This document shows, piece after piece, positions 7,448-14,963 of a DNA stretch of 64,000 nt. Origin of the DNA: JACRCT01 sp036504155 (GTDB taxonomy: Bacteria > Myxococcota > Myxococcia > Myxococcales > UBA5297). A program made the translations under genes and the position numbers. Location of the stretch: positions 30,482 to 94,481 of the forward strand of contig DASXVQ010000119.1 in assembly GCA_036504155.1 (NCBI GenBank), written 5' to 3'. The notes beneath the pieces are model-generated. The model was not told where the DNA came from. It made no database searches and saw only the letters and a list, made by a program, of their open reading frames with translations. The first letter of the stretch is position 1; every line of letters starts with the position of its first letter.

Positions 7448-9307
7448 TTAGAACCCTCCGACGAAGTAGATGACGACCAGCGCCGCGCCCGCGACCGACC
7501 AGGTCAGGTAGGTCGCGTGGCTGCCGTTGTGCACGGTCCGCAGGCTGATCGAGAAGACGTTGGCGAGGCCGGTGACGACCTTGTTGTAGACGAAGTCGAT
7601 GGCCCGGTCGCAGCCCCAGCCGACGTAGGCGACGACGTTGATGACCTTCAGCGCGTTCTCGTAGGGGTCGAACCAGCGCTTCTCGGCGGCGTCGTACAGC
7701 TGGTGCGCCACCGGGGCGTAGTGGATGTGGTCGACGGCCTTGACGCCGCTGCCGTAGTGCTTGGCGCCCCACAGGTGGTTGCCCACCGCCGCGCAGAGCG
7801 TGAGGACCGAGATGCCGGTGAGCGCCCAGCCCAGCGCGCCGTGCGGCAGGAGGCCGAACAGACCCTCGGTGGTGGGGATCTTCCCGGCGACCGACGGGAG
7901 CAGCAGGTGCTCGCCGACGAAGCCGTTGCCCAAGCCGAAGAACACGCACAGGGCGGCGATGACGACCATCGGGACCAGCATGGCGAGGGGCGGGTCCTTG
8001 ATGGCGCCGGCCGACTCGGGCGCGTTGAAGGTGCCCTTGAACGCGGCGTGGCCGAGCTTGAGGAAGCTGGCGGCGGTGAAGAACGAGCCGACGCCCGCGA
8101 TGGCGTACCACCACCAGCCCGCCTCGAAGGCGCCGTGGTAGATGAGCTCCTTCGAGTAGAAGCCGTTGGTGAACGGGACGCCGGAGATGGAGAGGGCGGC
8201 CACGATGAAGCAGCCGAAGGTGATGGGCATCGACTTGCCCAGGCCGCCGATCTTGTTGAGGTCGGTCGTCCCGGCCTGACGCTCCACCGCGCCGCCGGTG
8301 AGGAACAGCGTGCTCTTGTAGAGCGCGTTGTTCACCATGTGGAACAGGCCGCCGACGAGGCCGAAGGCGGTGCCCGTGCCGATGCCGAGGATCATGTAGC
8401 CGACCTGGCTGATGGCGTGGAAGCTGAGCAGGCGCTTGAAGTCCTTCTGGACGAGCGCCATCAGCACCGCGAGCAGCAGCGTCACCGCGCCGATGGTCAT
8501 CATCAGGATGCTGGGCCAGCTGCCGGCCTGCACCTTGAAGAGGTCCATCGAGACGCGCGCGACGAAGTAGATGCCGATGAGCTTCTCCATGGCGCCGGGC
8601 ATCAGGGCCATGAAGGGCATCGGGGCGTCGCTGGCGGCGTCGGGGATCCAGCTGTGGAACGGCATCGAGCCGGCCTTGCTGATGGCGCCGGTGAGGACCA
8701 GCACGAAGGCCAGGCCCATCAGGCCGTCGGTGGAGATGGGCGACCTGGCGATCTCGCTGATCGTCATGGTGTGCCGGCTCCACAGGATCATGCCGAAGCC
8801 GGCCATCATGCAGAGATCGGTCACACCGTTGATGAAGAACGCCTTGACCGCGGTCTTGTACGAGTGGAGACCGCCCAGGACGATCATCCCGAACATCGTG
8901 CCGAGCATGCCTTCCCAGAAGAAGAGCAGCGTCAGCAGGTGGTCGGCGGCGACCGCGCCCTGCAGCAGCGAGATGGTCAGCAGGTAGAAGCCGAAGAACG
9001 GGCCAGCGATGCTCTTGCCGGCCATGAACTGCGCCGCGTAGACGCTGAGCAGGAACGCCAGGCCGGCCGCGCTGATGAGGATGAAGCTCGCGAAGGCGTC
9101 GACGCGGAAGTTCAGGGTCAGTCCGAAGCCGCCGAAGGCGATGCTCTCGGCGATGGGCGCCTTGAACGCCAGGATCGCGACGACCAGGTTGGTCGCCGTC
9201 GCCACCACGAACAGCGGCGCGGCCAGCTTGGCCATCCCCTTGACGCAGAGGAAGCAGAGGACGCCGGCGATGGCCGGGATCAGGATGAGCGGGAGCATGG
9301 AGGTCAT
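7448..9307 (-). CDS. NuoL-like proton antiporter-like subunit
   Basis: A 619-residue protein, the length of NuoL, with about 16 helices. It contains the antiporter core with Glu in LLFFWEGMLGTMFGM, Lys in TGAISKAGSMPFHSWIPDAA and Lys/His in VQKDFKRLLSFHAISQVGYM. The last 130 residues include a long amphipathic stretch and a final helix (YLTWSVAGAALVVIYFV). This fits the lateral-helix region that clamps the membrane arm in complex I. It overlaps the upstream NuoM-like gene by 4 nt and lies one base before the NuoN-like gene. Confidence 0.92.
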   Translation of the reverse strand: MTSMLPLILIPAIAGVLCFLCVKGMAKLAAPLFVVATATNLVVAILAFKAPIAESIAFGGFGLTLNFRVDAFASFILISAAGLAFLLSVYAAQFMAGKSIAGPFFGFYLLTISLLQGAVAADHLLTLLFFWEGMLGTMFGMIVLGGLHSYKTAVKAFFINGVTDLCMMAGFGMILWSRHTMTISEIARSPISTDGLMGLAFVLVLTGAISKAGSMPFHSWIPDAASDAPMPFMALMPGAMEKLIGIYFVARVSMDLFKVQAGSWPSILMMTIGAVTLLLAVLMALVQKDFKRLLSFHAISQVGYMILGIGTGTAFGLVGGLFHMVNNALYKSTLFLTGGAVERQAGTTDLNKIGGLGKSMPITFGCFIVAALSISGVPFTNGFYSKELIYHGAFEAGWWWYAIAGVGSFFTAASFLKLGHAAFKGTFNAPESAGAIKDPPLAMLVPMVVIAALCVFFGLGNGFVGEHLLLPSVAGKIPTTEGLFGLLPHGALGWALTGISVLTLCAAVGNHLWGAKHYGSGVKAVDHIHYAPVAHQLYDAAEKRWFDPYENALKVINVVAYVGWGCDRAIDFVYNKVVTGLANVFSISLRTVHNGSHATYLTWSVAGAALVVIYFVGGF

Positions 9308-10758
9308 CGCGAAGCCCTCATCTCACGGGCCGCCTTCTCGGCGAACTGGGAGGGGAACTGGACGAGCAGGCCGCTGCAGAGCGCCAGGACCGCCAGCGCG
9401 GCGACGCTGATCACCATCTCCCGGGAGCCTTCGTGCGCCGGGTGGGCCGCGACGGCGGCGCCGGGCTCTCCCAAGAAGATCTTCGTGAAGACCCGGAAGA
9501 GATAGAGGATGGTCAGGAAGGCGCCGAACACGAAGGTCAGCGCCACCGCCAGCTGGCCGCTGGTCACCGCGCCGGTGATGACGAGGTACTTGCTGAAGAA
9601 GCCGCCGAACGGCGGGATGCCCATCACCGAGAAGGCGCACAGCGCGAAGCTGACCGCCGTGATGGGCATGGTCTTGATGAGCCCGCCCAGCTTGGTGATG
9701 TCCTTGGTGTGTGTGCCGTGCTCGACGATGCCGGCGCACAGGAACAGGCCGCCCTTGGCGATGCCGTGCATCAGGATGTAGAGCAGGCCGCCGCCGACGG
9801 CCATCTCGTTGTCCACCGCCAGGCCCAGGAAGATGAAGCCGAGCTGGCTGACGGTGGAGTAGGCGATGATCCGCTTCATGTCGGTGTCGATGAGCGCGGC
9901 GCAGGCGGAGACCAGCGCGCTGGCCCCGGCGATCCAGGGCACGATCTCGTGCCACATCGGGCTGACGTCGAAGGTCGCGATCAGCAGGCGCGCGAACACG
10001 TAGACGCCGATCTTCACCAGCACCGCGGCGTGGAGCAGCGCGGTCACCGGGGAGGGCGCGACGCCGGCGTCGGGCAGCCAGGTGTGCAGCGGCAGCGTCG
10101 CGGACTTCGCCAGGATGCCGAAGAGCATCAGCGTCACCGCGAGGTCGGAGATGGACTTGCCCTGCAGCTTGCTCAGCTCGTGCAGCTTGCCCATGTCGAA
10201 GGTGCCGAACTGGGCGCCCACGTCGATGAAGCCCAGCAGCATCATCACCGCGCCGAAGACCGTGATGAGGAACGCCTTGTCGGCGCGCAGCACGTAGGCC
10301 TTCTCGCGGAAGAAGCCGATGAGCCGCCAGCACGCCAGCGCCGTGATCTCCCAGAACAAGTAGAGGAAGAGCAGGTTGCGCGCGAAGACCAGGCCCATCA
10401 TCGAGCCCAGGAAGAGCACCACCATGAAGTAGTACTCGTCGCGGTGCTCGAACTCGGCGATGTAGCCCCAGGAGTAGAAGACGATGATGGAGCCGACGCT
10501 GGTCGAGACCAGCGCCATGAACACCGCCAGCTTGTCGGCGAAGAGCACGTCGACGCCGGCGATGGTCAGCTTCACCCCCTGCGAGCTCTGCCAGATCTCC
10601 GGCAACAGCGCGAAGGCGCAGACCATCGAGAAGGCCACGCACAGCAGCGCGACCCAGTTGCGCAGCCTCTCGGACATCTTTCCGAGCGCGGGCAGCGCCA
10701 GCGAGCCGACCACCGGGACGGCGACGCACAGCGCGAGGATGGTTTGGAGGGTCGTCAT
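9304..10758 (-). CDS. NuoM-like proton antiporter-like subunit, first hydrogenase structural gene
   Basis: A 484-residue polytopic protein of the Proton_antipo_M family. Its helix 5 Glu is in LYLFWEITALACW, the helix 7 Lys in FGILAKSATLPLHTWLPDAG, and the second channel Lys in DTDMKRIIAYSTVSQLGF. About 14 helices are visible. It opens the structural operon; the ATG at 10758 lies about 150 bases after the orphan response regulator gene. It could equally be termed NuoN/M-like, since these paralogues are hard to separate by eye. Three such subunits imply a long proton-pumping arm like that of complex I. Confidence 0.9.
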   Translation of the reverse strand: MTTLQTILALCVAVPVVGSLALPALGKMSERLRNWVALLCVAFSMVCAFALLPEIWQSSQGVKLTIAGVDVLFADKLAVFMALVSTSVGSIIVFYSWGYIAEFEHRDEYYFMVVLFLGSMMGLVFARNLLFLYLFWEITALACWRLIGFFREKAYVLRADKAFLITVFGAVMMLLGFIDVGAQFGTFDMGKLHELSKLQGKSISDLAVTLMLFGILAKSATLPLHTWLPDAGVAPSPVTALLHAAVLVKIGVYVFARLLIATFDVSPMWHEIVPWIAGASALVSACAALIDTDMKRIIAYSTVSQLGFIFLGLAVDNEMAVGGGLLYILMHGIAKGGLFLCAGIVEHGTHTKDITKLGGLIKTMPITAVSFALCAFSVMGIPPFGGFFSKYLVITGAVTSGQLAVALTFVFGAFLTILYLFRVFTKIFLGEPGAAVAAHPAHEGSREMVISVAALAVLALCSGLLVQFPSQFAEKAAREMRASR

Positions 10759-10871
10759 GAGTCACGTCGCTTTCGAACGCACGCCTGCCCGTGGCGGTCG
10801 CGGGCCATCGTGAGTTCCGTAACGATTGTGAAAGCCATCGAGCCTGCCCCCGGTGCTGGTCGAAGAAGAGC

Positions 10872-10887
10872 GCCGGCGGGTGCCGGC
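10872..10887 (-). terminator. Hairpin between response regulator and hydrogenase genes
   Basis: GCCGGC (10872-10877), a four-base loop and GCCGGC (10882-10887) form a strong stem on the minus strand. A mildly T-rich run (CTCTTCTTC) follows in the direction of transcription. It could be a weak terminator or attenuator separating the regulator from the structural genes. Inference only. Confidence 0.3.
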
Positions 10888-10906
10888 CGAGCGGACCTTC
10901 AGGAGG

Positions 10907-11299
10907 TCACTTCTTCGGGGCGGCCTTCAGCAGCTCCTCGATGTTCTCGATGAGCTTGGCGGGGGCAATCGGCTTCTCGAGCCACTTGTGGATGGGCAGC
11001 CAGCTCTGGTCGTTCGGGCCGAACTTCCAGTCCGAGCTCATGTGCTCGTGCACCCCGGTCACCATGATGATCGGGAGGCTCGGGTACTTGATCGACATGT
11101 CGTGGGCGACTTCGAATCCGGAGGTGAACTCCTCCATCATGCAGTCGAGCACCACGACGTCCGGCGCGTTCTTCTCGAGGGCCTTGTAGCCGTCGACGCC
11201 GTTGTAGGCGACCGAGACCTTGTAGCCCTTCTTCTCGAGCGCCACTTTGTTGCCTGCTACCAGATCCTGATCGTCGTCGATGAGCAGCACGTGGGGCAT
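10907..11299 (-). CDS. Single-domain response regulator upstream of hydrogenase operon
   Basis: A 130-residue receiver domain with no output domain. The acidic pocket is D8-D9-D10, the phospho-acceptor D52 (VVVLDCMMEE), the switch residue T81 (IIMVTGV) and the conserved K109 (LEKPI). The ATG at 11299 is chosen because GAGGAGAG lies five bases before it; an upstream in-frame codon gives an N-terminus unlike any receiver. It is co-directional with and immediately before the hydrogenase genes, so it may relay a signal relevant to them, though it has no DNA-binding part. An insertion-like stretch WKFGPNDQSWLP precedes the Lys. No partner kinase is adjacent. Confidence 0.85.
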   Translation of the reverse strand: MPHVLLIDDDQDLVAGNKVALEKKGYKVSVAYNGVDGYKALEKNAPDVVVLDCMMEEFTSGFEVAHDMSIKYPSLPIIMVTGVHEHMSSDWKFGPNDQSWLPIHKWLEKPIAPAKLIENIEELLKAAPKK

Positions 11300-11348
11300 G
11301 GAATCTCTCCTCGAACTGGTCCCGTTTCCGAGGATGCGGCTGGAAAGC

Positions 11349-11368
11349 GGGCGCAGACTACTGCGCCC
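11349..11368 (-). promoter_or_regulatory. Perfect 8-bp hairpin in the leader of the response regulator
   Basis: GGGCGCAG (11349-11356), loop ACTA, CTGCGCCC (11361-11368) form a perfect stem-loop about 50 bases before the regulator start. The stretch further upstream (about 11400-11530) is less GC-rich than its surroundings, as expected of a promoter. No sigma-54 GG-N10-GC element was found when I looked. The role of the hairpin is unknown. Confidence 0.3.
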
Positions 11369-11639
11369 CTCCGAAGTCCGCAATGGCGGCGCAACCCCTT
11401 GACGGGGGATACCCACTTGGGAGTAGGAGAAATGGCTCTTCGCCGAGCCGGTAAGGTCTCGCAATTGCTGGACTCTTCATCCGGAACGACTCGTGGTTAA
11501 CCCTCGTTGGGGTATGTGAGAAATGCTGAGACCAAGCCGGTCTTCGATTCGGACAACTTATCGAACTCATTGGATTTACTTCCGCGAAGCCCCTCCCGGA
11601 GCGAAGCATCGACCTCGCTTTGGAGGCCGGCCGGCACGA

Positions 11640-12390
11640 CCTCTGCGCCGAACGGACCTCGATTGTGATTTCCGGGTCGAGGAGGCGCGGCGCCGCCCCG
11701 TCCGGACGCCGGAGCTGATGTGCGGAACCGGACGATTTTCGCTGCCCATCCTGCGCGCCGGGACGAGGCTGACGTGCGCCGACCATTCGGCCGGACAGCT
11801 CCGGCAAATTGGCGCGAAAGCTCGAAGCCGGGTGCTCGAAGCGGAGCGGGCCGTCGAGGAGCTCGCCCTGCCGGTGCGCTTCCGGCTGGTCAGCGCCGCC
11901 CAGACTCGAACCAGTGCACGTCCGGCGACTCGTGCCAGGAGGGCACCTGCGTCGGGGCGCCGGTGGCGTGCGCGGCGCAGGACGAGTGCCACGTGGCGGG
12001 CACCTGCGCACCGGCGAGCGGCCAGTGCTCCAACCCGGCCCGCGCCGACGGCAGCCGCTGCTCGCTCGGCGCCTGCAAAGCGGGCGTCTGCGCCGAGGCG
12101 CCCATACCGGATGCCGGCGCCGCCGGCCGGGATGCGGGCACCGCCGGTCGGGATGCCGCCGGTCACGTCGCCGACGCAGAGGTCTCCGGCCCCGACGCCG
12201 AGATCGCGAGCGGCGAGCCGCGGGGACGCTGCCTCGCCGCCCGGCCTGGACGCAGCATCATCGGCTCGCGACGCCTCCACCGCAGCGGCCGACGCGAACG
12301 ACCAGGCTCCTGCTGCCGACGCCGGGGACGCGCCGGAGCCCACGAGCGGTTGCGGGTGCGCCGGCGCCCTTCGGCAGGCGCAGGGCAGGC
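11640..12390 (+). pseudogene. Chimeric gene remnant: methyltransferase fragment joined to Cys-rich MYXO-CTERM-like fragment
   Basis: Three pieces lie in two frames. First (about 11660-11890) is the N-terminal part of a SAM-dependent methyltransferase with motif I PELMCGTGRFSLP and the following LTCADHSAGQL. Next, in another frame (about 11895-12215), comes a Cys-rich stretch (NQCTSGDSCQEGTCVGAPVA, then CAPASGQCSNP and CSLGACKAGVC) leading into an Asp/Ala-rich linker. After a second frame change near 12215-12222 the linker continues (DAASSARDASTAAADANDQA) and ends in PTSGCGCAGA, like the GCGC of MYXO-CTERM tags but without the following membrane helix. The piece then runs into a dispersed repeat. 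No intact reading frame covers it. It reads as two unrelated genes fused by deletion and then decayed. Confidence 0.65.
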
Positions 12391-12406
12391 CCGGCCGGCA
12401 GCTACC
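12367..12406. repeat. Degenerate dispersed repeat at the pseudogene end
   Basis: CCCTTCGGCAGGCGCAGGGC (12367-12386) resembles the CCCTCGACAAGCTCGGGG family seen at 28452-28545. GGCCGGCAGCTACC (12393-12406) matches the end of the inverted repeat at 16783-16804. They abut the 3' end of the next gene (minus strand). Confidence 0.4.
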
Positions 12407-12998
12407 AGCGCGCCGCGAACTGCGCCGAGGTGTCGCCGAAGCCGGTCAGCTCGACCTCGATGCCAGCCTTGCCGGTCATGTCCAGCCCGGCCCTGAACGT
12501 CGCCGCGTAGGCCTTCAAGAGCAGCTCGTCGTACAGCCGCGCCGGGAAGGTCATCTGGAAGGCGCAGCCGTGCTCGCCCACCTCGTCCGCCTTGAGCCCG
12601 ATGCCCTGGTGCATCGCCGTCCAGCGCACGTGGGCGTGCTTGAGCATCGCCCCCAGGTCGTCGGCGGTCATCAGGTACCGGTAGGTGGGGCTGTTCAGCA
12701 GCGTCCGGCCGAGGTCGTAGATCATCGTCACGAACTCGCGGTCGGACAGGCCGTGGTGGTCGGCGATGGCCAGCCCCATGGCCATGGCCTGCACCTCGGA
12801 GATCCAGGCGCTCATCGGCGGCGGCGAGGCCACCAACTCCAGCAGCTCGGGCGGCAACCCGGCGATCGTCTTGGGCAGCGGCCGCCAGGCCAGCGCCTCG
12901 CGGTAGACCGACGCCTTCGCCCTGCACTCCGGGTATGAGGCCACCCCGTTCGGGAGAGCCTGCAGATAGGCGTGCACCCGCCTGAGACCCCCGTTCAT
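12402..12998 (-). CDS. Conserved hypothetical cytosolic protein
   Basis: A 198-residue soluble protein with no signal peptide or membrane helix. The ATG at 12998 is preceded by GGAGG at good spacing. The middle is helical; the last third (CAFQMTFPARLYDELLLKAY, then IEVELTGFGDTSAQFAARW) looks like a beta-rich end closing on Arg-Trp. The overall layout faintly recalls the Myxococcales-restricted TIGR02265/DUF2378 proteins, but I cannot confirm this. It stands alone, divergent from the exported TldD gene. Function unknown. Confidence 0.7.
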   Translation of the reverse strand: MNGGLRRVHAYLQALPNGVASYPECRAKASVYREALAWRPLPKTIAGLPPELLELVASPPPMSAWISEVQAMAMGLAIADHHGLSDREFVTMIYDLGRTLLNSPTYRYLMTADDLGAMLKHAHVRWTAMHQGIGLKADEVGEHGCAFQMTFPARLYDELLLKAYAATFRAGLDMTGKAGIEVELTGFGDTSAQFAARW

Positions 12999-13208
12999 GT
13001 TGCCTCCGGAATGACTCCTGACCCTCGGGAGTATAGACGACCGACCGACTTGCTCCTCCCCCGGAGCCCAATTTCAGGTGCCTCTGCGACGGAGGAGGCA
13101 GGGCGGGGCGGTGTCCTTGGCTTCCATGACGGCCGGTGTAGAGTCGGCCGTCTTTTGGCAGGCGCCCCGGCCTGCCGCTCCAACGCAACTCGACGAAAGG
13201 CTGCACCC

Positions 13209-14963
13209 ATGCCGAAGACGGTCCTCCCCCTGGCCGCGCTCGCCGCCCTGCTCGCGCTCCCCGCGCCGGCCGCCGCGGCTGCCGCCAAGGACGACGACTC
13301 GCTGCTCAAGGCCCTGGTCGACGAGCTGCAGCGCTCGCAGACCAACCTGAAGGCCAAGGGCGACGAGCCCCTCTACTACCTGTCCTACCGGGTCAGCGAC
13401 GGCCGCTGGTTCGTGGACAGCGCCAGCTTCGGGGCCATCGAGGACTTCTCCGGCGGGGACGAGAGCACCGCGGGCCGCGCCCGGCGCCTGTACGTCGCGG
13501 CGCGGGTGGGCAGCCGGCAGCTGGACAACACCCACAAGGTCCGCGGCAGCTTCGGCTGGGGCGACCGCTACTACGAGCGCACCCAGCTGCCCATCGAGGA
13601 CGACCTCGGGGCCCTGCAGATCGCGCTGTGGAAGGAGACCGACCGCGCCTACAAGGGCGCCGCCAAGCAGCTCATCAAGGTCAAGGCCAACAAGCGGGTC
13701 AAGGTCGAGGAGGAGGACAACGCCGACGACTTCTCCGAGGAGAAGCCCACCGTCTCCCTGGGCAAGAAGGCCTCCGACACCTTCGACCGCAAGGCCTGGA
13801 AGGAGAAGCTCAAGCGCGCCTCGGCCCTCTTCAAGACCCACCCGCTCATCTTGAACTCCCAGGTGAGCCTGCAGGGCGGCAGCTGGACGCACTACTTCGT
13901 CGACTCCGAGGGCAGCCGGGTCCGCGAGCCGCGCTTCTTCGTGCGCATCATGATCGCCGCGACGGTCAAGAGCGAGGACGGCATGGACCTCGAGCTCTAC
14001 GACGAGCTCGACGCCGACCGGCCCGAGGCGCTGCCCACCGAGGCGCAGATCGAGACCAAGGTGAGGGACCTCATCGCGCGCATCGAGACCCTGCGCACGG
14101 CGCCGGTGGTCGAGCCCTACTCCGGCCCGGCGATCATCACCAACCGCGCCGCGGCGGTCTTCTTCCACGAGATCTTCGGGCACCGCGTCGAGGGCCACCG
14201 GCAGAAGGACGACGACGAGGGGCACACCTTCACCAAGAAGGTCGGCCAGCGCATCGTCCCCGAGTTCATCTCGGTGGTCGACGACCCCACCCAGAAGTTC
14301 TTCGGCAAGACCCCGCTCAACGGCGCCTACCAGTACGACGACGAGGGCGTGGCCTCGCAGAAGGTGAGCCTGGTCGAGTCCGGCGTGCTCAAGAGCTTCC
14401 TGATGGGGCGCACCCCCATCGCCAAGTTCCCCAAGTCCAACGGCCACGGCCGCGCCCAGCCCGGCGCCGAGCCGGTGGCGCGCCAGGGCAACCTGCTCGT
14501 CCAGTCGGCCAAGCAGATGCCCTACGCCGACCTGCGCAAGCAGCTCATCGCCGAGGTGCAGAAGCGCGGCAAGCCCTACGGCCTGGTCTTCCAGGAGATC
14601 TCCGGCGGCTTCACCATGACCCGCACCGGCGACCTGCCGCAGGCCTTCAAGGTGCTGCCGCTCATCGTCCACCGCGTCTACGCCGACGGCCGCCCCGACG
14701 AGCTGGTGCGCGGCGTGGACCTGGTGGGCACGCCGCTGCAGTCGCTGGAGAACATCCTGGCCACCGGCGACGACTACTCGGTGTTCAACGGCTTCTGCGG
14801 CGCCGAGTCGGGCTTCATCCCCGTCTCCGCGGTGGCCCCCAGCCTGCTGCTCTCGGAGATCGAGGTCGAGCGCCGCGCCAAGGGCGCCGACCGGCCGCCG
14901 CTGCTGGCCCCGCCGCTCTCGGCGCCCGCCGCCGCCACGCCGGTCGCCAAGGAGGTGAAGTGA
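13209..14963 (+). CDS. Exported TldD-like metallopeptidase
   Basis: A 584-residue protein of the TldD/PmbA family with a clear signal peptide (about residues 1-25, ending in an Ala run). The metallopeptidase motif H320-E-I-F-G-H325 with E328 downstream (HEIFGHRVEGH) is intact and matches the zinc site of TldD. Usual TldD proteins are cytosolic and shorter (about 480 residues). This one is exported and carries an acidic insert near residue 165 (VEEEDNADDFSEE). An upstream in-frame Met exists, but the ATG at 13209 places the signal peptide at the N-terminus. Stop and start overlap with the next gene (TGATG). Together they probably form a TldD/TldE-type heterodimer in the periplasm; substrate unknown. 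Confidence 0.88.
   Translation: MPKTVLPLAALAALLALPAPAAAAAAKDDDSLLKALVDELQRSQTNLKAKGDEPLYYLSYRVSDGRWFVDSASFGAIEDFSGGDESTAGRARRLYVAARVGSRQLDNTHKVRGSFGWGDRYYERTQLPIEDDLGALQIALWKETDRAYKGAAKQLIKVKANKRVKVEEEDNADDFSEEKPTVSLGKKASDTFDRKAWKEKLKRASALFKTHPLILNSQVSLQGGSWTHYFVDSEGSRVREPRFFVRIMIAATVKSEDGMDLELYDELDADRPEALPTEAQIETKVRDLIARIETLRTAPVVEPYSGPAIITNRAAAVFFHEIFGHRVEGHRQKDDDEGHTFTKKVGQRIVPEFISVVDDPTQKFFGKTPLNGAYQYDDEGVASQKVSLVESGVLKSFLMGRTPIAKFPKSNGHGRAQPGAEPVARQGNLLVQSAKQMPYADLRKQLIAEVQKRGKPYGLVFQEISGGFTMTRTGDLPQAFKVLPLIVHRVYADGRPDELVRGVDLVGTPLQSLENILATGDDYSVFNGFCGAESGFIPVSAVAPSLLLSEIEVERRAKGADRPPLLAPPLSAPAAATPVAKEVK

Noticed and set aside
11300..11530. Possible sigma-54 promoter (GG-N10-GC) for the regulator and hydrogenase operon
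   Set aside because: Candidate TTGC sequences on the minus strand lack GG at the required spacing.
13074..14672. Long antisense frame over the TldD-like gene
   Set aside because: Composition is Leu/Val/Gly/Asp-rich without domains, and the sense gene has a signal peptide and HEIFGH motif.
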